Shown here in pieces: positions 55,593 to 64,000 of a stretch of DNA of 64,000 nucleotides; within the stretch, counting starts at the first letter, position 1, and each line of letters begins with the position of its first letter. The DNA comes from Erythrobacter sp. 3-20A1M (GTDB lineage Bacteria > Pseudomonadota > Alphaproteobacteria > Sphingomonadales > Sphingomonadaceae), in the NCBI RefSeq assembly GCF_018636735.1, contig NZ_CP045200.1, positions 1,054,001-1,118,000 of the forward strand. Direction: 5' to 3'. The translations under genes and the position numbers were made by a program. The notes under the pieces were generated by a model. That model saw only the letters and a program-made list of their open reading frames with translations. It searched no databases and was not told the origin of the DNA.

Positions 55593-56891
55593 TCAAAGAG
55601 GATGGTACCGGCCTGTCAGAATGGAAACACCGGTCAACCTCCTGACTGCCACGAGACTCGCAATGTTGCGCAGCACCAGGATCGCCGACATCGTGAGGGA
55701 AAGGGCCAGCAGGCCGGAGTACTCTGCTGCAAGCGGCAATCCGATGAGCAGTGCTACGAGGCTTACCATGGTGAACAGCAAATTGACGCGCTCGTTTCCG
55801 GTCATCGCGAGTACGAGCCCGGAAGGGCCCGTGCAGACATAGCAGATCTGACCGAGGATCAGCACCTGCAGGACAGTCGCGCCGCTGCGGAACTCGGGAC
55901 CGATCACCGCCAGCGCCTCTGGCGCAAACAGCAGAACGATCAGTCCGGACGGAATGACCAGCACGGTGGAAAGCAGCGTCGCGGATCGCGCCAGCCTGGC
56001 AATCGCCCCATAATCCTCGCGTGCATGAGCGGCACCGATCTGGGGCGAAAACACGCTGAAGATGCCGATGGTGATGATCGGCAGCGCGGTGGCCACCTGC
56101 ATCGCCACGCGGAACACGCCCGCATCGTAGAGCGAGAGGCTCGCGGCCACCACCGCCAAGCTGTACCAGTCGCTCAGGTTCTTGGACACCGCCACGCCCC
56201 ATAGCGGCCCTGCACGCTTCAGCAGGGGGCGCATCGGAATATCCAGCGCGCCGGGTGCCGCGCTCGTCTTGCGATAGGACGCCGCCACCCCGATCGCCGC
56301 CGCGATAAGGCCTGCGACCGCGGTGGACGCGAGAATCTCGTAGAGCGTTCGCGTGACGCCGAGGACGACCCCGGCGATGACGAGGCCAGGAATGATCAGG
56401 ACCTCCACGACCTGGCCGAAGATGTAGACCTTCTGCGAACGCAGGATGCTGCTGGTCAGCCTGGTCGCCGCGCGGGAGAACAGGATCGCGCACAGGAACA
56501 GCAGCGCGCCCGGCACTGCGGAATTGTCGAGCAGCCGCTGGGTAACGACGTCGTGCAGGATCAGGATCGCGGCGCACAGGACGGCGATCAGCGCGAGGCT
56601 GTAGCCGAACAGGCGATTGAGGGAGTGCCGCGACGGGAGCGTGCCGTGGGCCGTGGCAGCGGAGAAACTGCGTACCACCGACAGGTCGATCCCTCCGACG
56701 CACACGATCGAGAGGAACATGCCGGTTTGCGCGATTATGCCGTACTGGCCGTTCGCCTCCGGTCCCATGGTCCGCCCGATGAAGAAGGTGACGACGAACC
56801 CGAGCCCCACCCCGGCCACGCGAATGGCGATCGAGATCAAGGAATCTAAATGATTTCTGACATAGGCTATCGCTGATTTCTTCATCGCCAT
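55593..56891 (-). CDS. Wzx-type EPS flippase (MATE/oligosaccharide exporter fold)
   Basis: The 432-residue protein has about 12 helices with no large soluble domain and the N-terminal pattern GLGFVVTFFIGRTMGPEANGQYGI, typical of polysaccharide flippases that move lipid-linked repeat units across the inner membrane. It is read leftwards, convergent with the second Wzz gene and divergent from a sulfotransferase gene. It is the only flippase in the window and so probably serves this EPS. ATG 56891 is followed by another ATG two codons later. Confidence 0.88.
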   Translation of the reverse strand: MAMKKSAIAYVRNHLDSLISIAIRVAGVGLGFVVTFFIGRTMGPEANGQYGIIAQTGMFLSIVCVGGIDLSVVRSFSAATAHGTLPSRHSLNRLFGYSLALIAVLCAAILILHDVVTQRLLDNSAVPGALLFLCAILFSRAATRLTSSILRSQKVYIFGQVVEVLIIPGLVIAGVVLGVTRTLYEILASTAVAGLIAAAIGVAASYRKTSAAPGALDIPMRPLLKRAGPLWGVAVSKNLSDWYSLAVVAASLSLYDAGVFRVAMQVATALPIITIGIFSVFSPQIGAAHAREDYGAIARLARSATLLSTVLVIPSGLIVLLFAPEALAVIGPEFRSGATVLQVLILGQICYVCTGPSGLVLAMTGNERVNLLFTMVSLVALLIGLPLAAEYSGLLALSLTMSAILVLRNIASLVAVRRLTGVSILTGRYHPL

Positions 56892-57015
56892 TTCAGCTCA
56901 TTCGTCCGATCCAGCCTCGATTTGCGTTGAATGGCCCTTCATCAGCGCCACGGCTCGCGATAACCGCATGCGAGCCGTTACAGCGCTCGCGCTTGAAATC
57001 CAGTTAGGATTGAAA

Positions 57016-57957
57016 ATGACCCTTCTGATTCATCCCGGGTTTCACAAGACCGGCACCAGCTGGCTCCAGACGGAGGTCTACACCGACCGCCGCCTGTTCC
57101 ACATGACGCTGTCTCACGAAGAGGCATTCCAGGCCATCGTGAAACCGCACGATTTCGACTTCGAGCCGGAGGTGGCGCGCGCGGTGCTCGACCGCAGTCG
57201 CAGCCGGCGGAACGACGGTCTGGTCGATGTCCTCTCGTCGGAGGTTTTGTGCGGAACACGCACCACCGGCCAGCGCGAGAGCCGCACCATCGCCGACCGC
57301 CTGGGGGCGATTACCGGCCCGGCGAAGATCCTTTTCACCATTCGGTCGCAACCGGGAACCTTGCGCGCTTCCTACATGCAGTTCGTGAAGCGGGGCGGCA
57401 GGAAATCGTTCGCCGATTTCCTGACGTTCGAACCGGAGCCGGGCTATACCTTTTTCGACATCAGGCAGCTCGCCTATCACCACCTGATCGAACACTACGC
57501 CATGCTTTACGGAGAGGAGAACGTGCTCGTCCTGCCGCAGGAAGTGCTCGCCCGCGATCCGGACGCGTTTTTCGAAGCGCTGGTCCGCTTCGCCACCGGG
57601 AATGCTCCTCCCGCGGGCGTATCGATATCGCGCGCCAAGCGCGCCGGGGGCAGCCCTCCCGCGAGCGGCTTGCCCATACTGCGCTTTGCCTCGCACTTCC
57701 GCCGCAGTCCGATGGACAACGATCCCGTATTGCCGTTCAAGCCTCTGGGTTCGGCGCTGATGAGCCTGGGCTATCGCTGGACGCTCGGCAATGAGCGAGC
57801 GACGCGGATCCTGCGAAGCCAGGTGAATGAACAGGTCCGCGGGCGCTTCGGATCGTCGAATGCGCGTGTGCAGCGGTTCTGCCCCTTCGCTCTGGAGGAA
57901 CTGGGCTACGAGGTCGAGGGGGAGGCATCGCCTCGCCAACTGGCTACGGTCGGTTAG
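57016..57957 (+). CDS. Sulfotransferase family protein
   Basis: The 313-residue protein has the PAPS 5'-phosphosulfate-binding loop HPGFHKTGTSWLQTEVY at its N-terminus and the 3'-phosphate segment ILFTIRSQPGTLRASYMQFV near residue 110. It is predicted to move sulfate from PAPS to a sugar hydroxyl in the cytoplasm. Chemistry and location suggest sulfation of the EPS, common in marine alphaproteobacteria. TTAGGATT lies just upstream of the ATG (57016). It converges on a second sulfotransferase-like gene with a four-base overlap. No PAPS synthesis genes are in the window. Confidence 0.8.
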   Translation: MTLLIHPGFHKTGTSWLQTEVYTDRRLFHMTLSHEEAFQAIVKPHDFDFEPEVARAVLDRSRSRRNDGLVDVLSSEVLCGTRTTGQRESRTIADRLGAITGPAKILFTIRSQPGTLRASYMQFVKRGGRKSFADFLTFEPEPGYTFFDIRQLAYHHLIEHYAMLYGEENVLVLPQEVLARDPDAFFEALVRFATGNAPPAGVSISRAKRAGGSPPASGLPILRFASHFRRSPMDNDPVLPFKPLGSALMSLGYRWTLGNERATRILRSQVNEQVRGRFGSSNARVQRFCPFALEELGYEVEGEASPRQLATVG

Positions 57958-58694
57958 CCGCGCCGATAGACCGGCGGCAGCCGCTCCATCTCGTCATACA
58001 CTTCGCCGTAGATCGCACGCAGGGCATCGCGGGTCGCATCGTCGACCTGCGATACCGAGGACAGGCGCTTGCGTTGCGGCGGGAAGGCCGCACGCTGCTC
58101 CTCGGTCAGCTCGAGGAAATCGAAGAACGCCGGAAGGTTTTCGTAAAGGTGTTCGAACCGCACGAACAGCGTGGGGAAGCGAACCGGAATGTCGTTCCAG
58201 TTGCGCCAGTGCCTGATGATGCCGAACCTGTCCTCGCCCGCATCCAGCATTTCCTCCAGCGTGAAGCTCTCGCCCTGCCCCTTGGTCCGGCGGTTGTATT
58301 CGCGGACCGAAGAATATCCCTCGTCGGTCAGTTTCAGCGACATGTGCGACTGAAACTCGCGCCGGAACAGCGAGAGGACCGCCTGGATCGGGTCGCTGTA
58401 GACATAGACGCATTTGCCGATCTGCAACGGCTCGAAAATCGGATGATCGGGGCGGTTCGCGTGCTTTATCCCGTCGTTGTGGCTGTCCCAGCTGTTCACC
58501 GCGAGATATTGCGAGAGATATTGCAGGATGAAGGTCGTGCCGCTCCCGCCATAGGATACCATGATCGCATCGTAGGCATCGCGGCTGGTCAGCCCGTAAC
58601 GAAAACGCTCGTTGAGTTCGCGATATTTGGATCGCACTCGTCTTATTGCAGTTCGCACTTCGGCGGTGCCCCTTCGGCCTTTGGCTGTCGCCAT
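57954..58694 (-). CDS. Second sulfotransferase-like protein
   Basis: The ~246-residue product has a PAPS-type loop IMVSYGGSGTTFILQYLSQY near residue 47 and a second segment VYVYSDPIQAVLSLFRREF that fits the 3'-phosphate-binding element, with the Ser in AVLSLF. Its central part (GESFTLEEMLDAGEDRFGII) is not recognised. It differs from the neighbouring sulfotransferase and from most family members in replacing the usual RDP with SDP. The start is uncertain; ATG 58694 is chosen because upstream sequence looks non-coding in frame. An EPS- or lipid-modifying role is inferred from the locus. Confidence 0.7.
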   Translation of the reverse strand: MATAKGRRGTAEVRTAIRRVRSKYRELNERFRYGLTSRDAYDAIMVSYGGSGTTFILQYLSQYLAVNSWDSHNDGIKHANRPDHPIFEPLQIGKCVYVYSDPIQAVLSLFRREFQSHMSLKLTDEGYSSVREYNRRTKGQGESFTLEEMLDAGEDRFGIIRHWRNWNDIPVRFPTLFVRFEHLYENLPAFFDFLELTEEQRAAFPPQRKRLSSVSQVDDATRDALRAIYGEVYDEMERLPPVYRRG

Positions 58695-58955
58695 TGCACG
58701 AGGTCGTTCATCCGACAAGGGTGGGCGAGCAGATGTTCGCGATCGGGACTGACGGACACTAATTTGTCGACAGAGCCTCGCCAAACGAAATAAGGCGATA
58801 CTTGGCTGGACCACCGCATTAGGCGGATTTCTCGAAGGGTAGATTGCGCCGGATGCTGCGAAGCGGTTCCGGTTCTATGACAAGTTATCTTGACGGTCGC
58901 TAACTTGCGATCGGGCGACACGGCGAAGCACGAATTGGGGGCACGCGGTACGGGT

Positions 58956-61549
58956 ATGACGCACTAGCCCGATCTTAGTGACCTTACCCGTTTCGGCAGC
59001 AGGATCGCGCTGATCGCCGGAGACGGGCGCGAGTTGACCTATGCAGAACTGGCGCAAGCGGTGGAGGACACCGCGCGGGCGCTGGGGCCTGACCGCCGGC
59101 TGCTACTGCTCGAAGCGAAGAACGACGTTGGCACGGTCGTCTCGCTCCTCGCCGCCTTGCAAACCGGGCATCCTGTCATCCTGACCGGAAGCGGCGGAAC
59201 GGGAGCCGCGATCGCATCCACCTACCATCCGAGTGCCATCATCCGCGCCGGCTCCGACGATGATCTGCCGCCCATCGCCGAGCATACCGGTGCCCCGCCG
59301 GTCGCACTGCACGACGAGCTCGCGCTGATGCTGTCCACGTCGGGTTCCACCGGTTCGCCAAAGCTGGTCCGCCTGTCGCTGGCCTCGCTTCAGGCGAACG
59401 CAGTGTCGATCGCGACCTATCTCGAATTGGGGGCGGGGTCGCGCGCGATCACGTCGCTGCCACTGCATTACAGCTATGGGCTGTCTGTCATAACCTCGCA
59501 CTTGGTCGCCGGTGGCTCGATCGTCCTGACCGACGCATCCGTGGCCGACGCCGCGTTTCGTTCTCTCTGCGAGCGCCACGAAGTGACCGGCGTCGCGGGC
59601 GTGCCCTACAGCTACGAGTTGATGGAGCAGAGCGGCTTCCTCGACCGGCTGCCGCCATCCATCGATACCCTGACCCAGGCCGGGGGACGTCTCGGGCCGG
59701 AGAAAGTCCAGAGCGTGGCGGCGCGCGCGCGTGACCAGGGGGCAAGGCTGTTCGTGATGTACGGGCAGACCGAAGCCACCGCGCGCATGGCCTATCTGCC
59801 GCCCGACTCGCTTTGCAAAATCCGGCCGCCATCGGTCGCGCGATCCCCGGCGGGGAATTTCGCCTCGCCGACGGCAGTGGCGGAACGATCGAGCGGGCAG
59901 GCGAAGCGGGGGAACTGGTATATAGCGGCCCGAACGTCATGCTGGGATATGCGCAAGGTCCCCAGGATCTGGCGCGGGGTCGCGAGATCGAGGAACTGCA
60001 TACCGGCGACATCGCCATGCGGGACGAGGCCGGGCTTTATCGCATCGTCGGGCGGATGAGCCGCTTCGTGAAGCTGTTCGGCCTGCGGATCGGGCTCGAC
60101 GACGTGGAAGCACTCTACCGCGATCGCGGGATCGAAGCTGTCGCGGCGGGCGACGATCGCATGCTGGCGATGGTATTGCCCGCCGGCCACGACGCCGGGG
60201 CAGAGCGCGCGTGGCTCGCCAGTCGGCTCAAGCTGCCGGAAACCGCGATCCACGTCGCAACCGGCGAGATACCGCGCCTGCCCACCGGGAAACCGGATTA
60301 CGGAACCATCATCGCCGCGGCGAGCGAACGAGCGGATCAATCGGAGCCGCAAGACAACCGGACCGTTCGCGAGCTGTTCGCCGACATCTTCCCCGGCAGA
60401 TCGCTGTCCGGTGACGACACCTTCGTCAGTCTGGGCGGCGATTCGCTGACTTACGTTCAGGCATCGATCGGATTGGAGGAAATCCTCCGCCAGCTTCCGC
60501 TGGAGTGGCAGGACAAGACGATCGACGAACTTTCGGCGCTCCCTCGGGCCGGGCAAGGCACCCGTTCGTGGTGGACGCCGCGAACCTTCGGATCGGATAT
60601 CCTGGTGCGCGCCGCTGCGATCCTCGCGGTGGTAATCAATCACGCTTCCGATACCTGGCTGGTCGGCGGGGGTGCGAATGTCCTGCTCGTCCTGTTCGGG
60701 CTAAACTTCCTGCGGTATCAAGGTGCCCATCTGACCGGCCTCGATCGGCTGGTGCCGCTGCGCAACTACCTGTTGCGGATCATCCTGCCCTATTACGCTC
60801 TGCTGATCGCTTACAGTGTCGGCACCGGTCAGTACGACTGGCCCGCTTTTTTTCTCGTAAGCAATTTCACCGGCCGGTTCGGCAATCTGATGGAACCGTA
60901 CTGGTTTCTGGAGCTGGTCGCACAATGTCTGCTGATCCTGACGGTGCTGTTTTCCCTTAAGCCGGTTCGCACCCTCGCCGCGCGATCGCCATGGACATTC
61001 GGGCTGGGCTTCTTCACTGTGGCAAGCGCCGTCGGCCTCGTCTCGCAAATCGCCTTTCCGCGACCGGATCTCGCCTTCCGCCTGCCCGAATTCCTGTTCT
61101 GGTTCATCGCCTTCGGGTGGTGCGTGGGGCTGGCGAAAGATCGCACGCAGAAGACGATACTCAGCGTCCTCGCCATCGCGATGGCCGTCGCCATCGCCAC
61201 GATTTCCCAGGGGCAATCCGGCGCCTATCTCAAGATGCCCCAACAGATCGTCTGGTTCGTCGGATCGGCCCTGATCCTGCTATGGCTGCCGCGCCTCGCG
61301 CTGCCCGGCATCGCACGCCGCGTCGTGACCGAAATCGCCGGAGCCGTCTTCCAGATCTACCTGGCACACAACATCGTCGTGCACATGTTCCTGTTCGTCT
61401 GGCACTACGACAATCTGGCGGTGATCCTGCTCCTGTCGGTACTGGCGGGCGTCGCCTTGCGGTACGCGCAGGCGTTCACCGCGTCGCTCTATTCCCGCTA
61501 CGTCCCGCTGGTGCTGCCGTCACGGAGCGCCGTCGCGATCGATACCTAG
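58956..61549 (+). pseudogene. Adenylation-carrier-acyltransferase NRPS-like gene, disrupted by stop and frameshift
   Basis: The intact form would be about 860 residues. First comes an AMP-binding adenylation domain (LMLSTSGSTGSPKLVRL near 59330, VMYGQTEATARMAYLP near 59757), then its C-terminal subdomain (GELVYSGPNVMLGYAQG, RMSRFVKLFGLRIGLDDV), then a phosphopantetheine carrier domain (FVSLGGDSLTYVQASIGLEE, Ser at about 60441), then a membrane acyltransferase-3 domain (SDILVRAAAILAVVINHASD). Two lesions are seen: the ATG at 58956 is followed three codons later by an in-frame TAG (58965-58967), after which coding similarity continues (RFGSRIALIAGDGRELTYAE), and one base is missing near the T run 59812-59814. 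The product might load an amino or other acid and pass it to EPS. Its end overlaps the next gene by 30 bases. Confidence 0.8.
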
Positions 61550-62599
61550 CGGGGGGCCGCGGACGGCGCGTGAAGCATGCTCCGGTTGCCATCCCACTTT
61601 CTCCAGCGCAGCGCCCAACAGGCGGGTCCGGAGGCTTTCGGCGGGCCTGTCCACCAGGACGTAGAAGGCGATCGCGACCATCAGTATCGCGCCCAGCACC
61701 ACCACCTTTCCAGCCAGTCCATAGGCGGCGAGCGATGGCAGCAGCAAGGCGACAACCGGCCAATGGATGATGTAGAGCGGGTAGGAGAAGTTGCCGAGCG
61801 TCCGATCGATGGGCCCGCTCTGCTGTCGCACGTTCCAGGCGACGAAGGGCAACAGGAACACGACCCACAGCTGCCCGAAGATATCTTCGTCGATCGGGCC
61901 CGGATCACTCTTGATCAACAGGGCCGATAGCGTGGGCGAAAGGAACACCAGCACACCCACCGCTCCAAAGGCCAGCAAGCCCGCGAGCACGAGGCCCCGC
62001 GAAGGTGCCCAGCGCGTGGCGTAGATCGCCATGCCGAGTACGAACGACGGGGCATAGGCGAGGGCCGTCCACAGGCCGGGCCCTTCGCGCAAAAACCAGC
62101 CGAAGGCGGTGACGGCGATCACGCCCGCGGCGATGACCGCCCGGCTGCGGATGCGCGCCCCGAGGAGCCACAGCAGAGGGAATAGGAGGTAGAACTGCAT
62201 TTCTAGGTCGAGCGACCACGCGGTTCCCAATACGTCGAGCCGGTTGGACGCGATGCCGAACAGCGCCAGCCCCGCCAGGGTGATGGGCGGACGGGGCTCT
62301 CCGACCAGCGCGAATACGCCCAGCGCCAACACGAAAGCGGCGGCGAAACTCAGCCAGATGCGCAGGAAGCGCGAGAGGTAGAATATCCAGAGCGTCGGAT
62401 ATTTGCTGTAGCGCCGGTCGTAGATGGCGCTGATCCAGTATCCGGACAGCGAGAAGAACACGAACACCGCCGGACGCCCGATCTCGAAGTTCGAAAGATG
62501 GCTCGCCACCACGAATGCGGCGAGGATCACCCGGAAGGTACCGGGACCGATGGCGAGGCCGTGTGGGAGGGACAGCGGGCCTGTCACAACGTGACGCAT
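61520..62599 (-). CDS. Membrane O-acyltransferase, acyltransferase-3 (OafA) family
   Basis: The ~359-residue protein has about ten helices and family segments TFRVILAAFVVASHLSNFEI (with the conserved His), VFFSLSGYWISAIYDRRY, LGTAWSLDLEMQFYLLFPLL and FSYPLYIIHWPVVALLL. Such enzymes acylate surface polysaccharides from the periplasmic or membrane side. The start at 62599 is an ATG; a TTG at 62632 is the longest alternative, and neither has a clear ribosome site. It overlaps the tail of the broken adenylation gene, from the opposite strand, by 30 bases, and is the last EPS-type gene before the ribonucleotide reductase gene. Confidence 0.85.
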   Translation of the reverse strand: MRHVVTGPLSLPHGLAIGPGTFRVILAAFVVASHLSNFEIGRPAVFVFFSLSGYWISAIYDRRYSKYPTLWIFYLSRFLRIWLSFAAAFVLALGVFALVGEPRPPITLAGLALFGIASNRLDVLGTAWSLDLEMQFYLLFPLLWLLGARIRSRAVIAAGVIAVTAFGWFLREGPGLWTALAYAPSFVLGMAIYATRWAPSRGLVLAGLLAFGAVGVLVFLSPTLSALLIKSDPGPIDEDIFGQLWVVFLLPFVAWNVRQQSGPIDRTLGNFSYPLYIIHWPVVALLLPSLAAYGLAGKVVVLGAILMVAIAFYVLVDRPAESLRTRLLGAALEKVGWQPEHASRAVRGPPLGIDRDGAP

Positions 62600-62811
62600 C
62601 CCATCGAACGGCAACCGACGTCGTTCATGCAAATCCCCAGACTGACTCGCGCCCTATACCGGGGTCGCCCGCATCGACGCTGTTCCTGTCCTGTCGGGGA
62701 CGAGCATGCAACGAATGATCGGACGGCCGCACGAATTCGAGACAGGTTGGCGCAATGGTCGTGCGGGTATTCGCATCGGCTTGGACTGAAAGTCGTGCAC
62801 CCAAACGAAAC

Positions 62812-62839
62812 CCCCCGCATCCTGTCCGGAGTGCGAGGG
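62812..62839 (-). terminator. Probable terminator of the ribonucleotide reductase gene
   Basis: Read leftwards, the stem CCCTCGCA (62839-62832) pairs with TGCGGGGG (62819-62812), with one G-U pair and a 12-base loop, and is followed by TTTCGTTT. It lies 37 bases after the stop codon of the reductase gene. T residues also follow on the other strand, so it may work both ways. The remaining gap (62600-62811) shows nothing else of note. Confidence 0.55.
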
Positions 62840-62875
62840 TCTTTAATTTGAACCCGCTTGGGGACTACCGAAATC

Positions 62876-64000
62876 TCACTGGCAGCTGAGGCATTCCTCG
62901 TAATCGGTTTCCGCACCATCACCCGCGGCGAGTTCGTATTTCGCCGCGTCGGGGGTGTTGTCGGTTTCCACCCCGCCCGCGAAGCCGGCGCGCTGCACGC
63001 TCTTCGAGCGCAGGTAGTAAAGCGACTTGATGCCCTTCTCCCACGCGCGGAAGTGCAGCATCATCAGGTCCCATTTGTCTACATCGGCGGGGATGAACAG
63101 GTTCAGCGACTGCGCCTGGTCGATATAGGGCGACCGGTCGGCCGCGAATTCCAGCAGATAGCGCTGATCGATCTCGAAGCTGGTCTTGTAGACCGCCTTT
63201 TCCTCGGCCGTGAGGAAATCGAGATGCTGCACCGATCCACCGCGCTCGAGGATCGAATTCCACACCGCGGTCGAATCCTTGCTCTTCTTGCGCAGCAGTT
63301 TTTCGAGATACGGGTTCTTCACGATGAAGCTGCCCGACAGCGTCTTGTGAGTGTAGATATTCGCCGGGATCGGTTCGATGCAGGCGCTGGTGCCGCCGCA
63401 GATGATGCTGATCGACGCGGTCGGGGCGATCGCCATCTTGCAGGAAAAGCGCTCCATCGCGCCCATTTCCTCGGCGTCGGGGCACGGTCCACGCTCCTTC
63501 GCCAGCACCATCGATGCTTCGTCTGCCTTGGCGCTGATGTGCTGGAACATCTTCAGGTTCCAAGCCTTCGCCATCGGCCCTTCGAGCGGCAGCCCCTTCA
63601 TCTGGAGGAAGGAGTGGAAGCCCATCACGCCCATGCCGACGCTGCGTTCGCGCGCGGCGGAGTATTTCGCCCGCGCCATCTCGTCCGGCGCACGATCGAT
63701 ATAGTCCTGCAGCACGTTGTCGAGGAAGCGCATGACGTCTTCCACGAACCGCTTGTCCCCGTTCCACTCGTCCCACTTTTCGAGGTTGAGCGAAGAGAGG
63801 CAGCACACCGCGGTGCGATCGTTGCCGAGATGGTCGCGGCCCGTCGGCAGGGTGATTTCGCTGCACAGGTTCGAGGTCGATACCTTCAGCCCCAGCTCCC
63901 GGTGATGTTTGGGCATCATGCGGTTCACCGTGTCGTTGAACACGATGTAGGGCTCGCCCGTCGCCAGCCGCGTTTCGACCAGCTTCTGGAACAGGCTGCG
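62876..64000 (-). CDS. nrdA: Ribonucleoside-diphosphate reductase alpha subunit, C-terminal part (5' end outside window)
   Basis: This is the large subunit of class I ribonucleotide reductase, which makes deoxyribonucleotides with a radical from the beta subunit. The visible ~374 residues include LCSEITLPTGRDHLGNDRTAVC-like active-site strands, NLEKWDEWNGD, the segment GVMGFHSFLQMKGLPLEGPM, MAIAPTASISIICGGTSAC, and RSKSVQRAGFAGGVETDN. The tail ends YEECLSCQ, with the redox-active Cys pair that re-reduces the active site. The frame is open to the window edge, so the N-terminal part with the ATP cone is missing. The GTG at 63943 is internal, not the start. Confidence 0.95.
   Translation of the reverse strand, partial: RSLFQKLVETRLATGEPYIVFNDTVNRMMPKHHRELGLKVSTSNLCSEITLPTGRDHLGNDRTAVCCLSSLNLEKWDEWNGDKRFVEDVMRFLDNVLQDYIDRAPDEMARAKYSAARERSVGMGVMGFHSFLQMKGLPLEGPMAKAWNLKMFQHISAKADEASMVLAKERGPCPDAEEMGAMERFSCKMAIAPTASISIICGGTSACIEPIPANIYTHKTLSGSFIVKNPYLEKLLRKKSKDSTAVWNSILERGGSVQHLDFLTAEEKAVYKTSFEIDQRYLLEFAADRSPYIDQAQSLNLFIPADVDKWDLMMLHFRAWEKGIKSLYYLRSKSVQRAGFAGGVETDNTPDAAKYELAAGDGAETDYEECLSCQ

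Noticed and set aside
59813-61549. Carrier-acyltransferase frame as an independent gene
   Set aside because: Its first ~170 residues are the continuation of the adenylation domain in the preceding frame; the TTG at its start lies inside that domain.

Overview
The window looks like a chromosomal segment of a high-GC alphaproteobacterium of the order Sphingomonadales, most likely Erythrobacteraceae (Erythrobacter/Altererythrobacter/Qipengyuania type). This placement is inferred from gene content and protein style: a sphingan-like exopolysaccharide (EPS) locus, a PEP-x-x-W type C-terminal sorting signal with its exosortase, and compact housekeeping genes joined by 4-base TTGA or ATGA overlaps. 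No rRNA, tRNA, CRISPR array or insertion sequence was seen.

Region 1 (1-17.6 kb) is ordinary chromosome. It holds the 3' part of dnaB, a two-gene betaine-type ABC importer with fused permease and binding protein, a DUF2147 protein, a MidA-family methyltransferase with lgt, an acyl-CoA ligase with glnD, a YggS-type PLP protein, a ThiE-like protein and ftsK. A molybdenum-cofactor group follows (fdhD, mobA, xdhC, a MocA-like nucleotidyltransferase), with a MaoC-type dehydratase read divergently from xdhC.

Region 2 (17.6-62.6 kb) is a very large EPS synthesis, export and decoration locus. Priming is by a polyprenyl-phosphate sugar transferase (17.6 kb). rfbC-rfbB-rfbD make dTDP-rhamnose, but rfbA is absent. 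Three further glycosyltransferases (31.2, 34.1, 51.7 kb), a Wzy-like polymerase (52.7 kb), a Wzx flippase (55.6 kb), two Wzz/GumC-like proteins (40.8, 54.3 kb), a Wza-like export protein (40.0 kb) and an outer-membrane barrel (38.7 kb) complete a Wzx/Wzy pathway. Modifying enzymes are abundant: a pyruvyl transferase, two hexapeptide acyltransferases, acyltransferase-3 proteins (one fused to an AAA ATPase, one in a broken NRPS-like gene) and two sulfotransferases. pgm supplies glucose 1-phosphate.

Three sub-systems are embedded in the EPS locus. (a) A type I secretion system (TolC, ABC, HlyD) adjoins an RTX-tailed beta-helix protein, which faces a lipoprotein paralogue of the same beta-helix; the HlyD gene carries a frameshift. 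(b) An exosortase system comprises an EpsD-like lipoprotein, an exosortase probably of the XrtV class, EpsI, a small XrtV-accessory-like membrane protein and one PEP-CTERM substrate. (c) A two-gene pair resembles the head-spike base and fibre genes of phages and gene transfer agents; its second protein is an SGNH hydrolase. The pair is the most unexpected item in the window, because such spikes bind capsular polysaccharide in Rhodobacter.

Region 3 (62.9 kb to the end) is the C-terminal part of a class I ribonucleotide reductase alpha subunit on the minus strand, running off the window.

Two genes appear broken: the HlyD adaptor (26.5-27.9 kb) by a one-base loss near a G run, and an adenylation-carrier-acyltransferase gene (58.96-61.5 kb) by an early amber codon and a one-base loss. 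Whether these are real mutations or sequence errors cannot be decided here.
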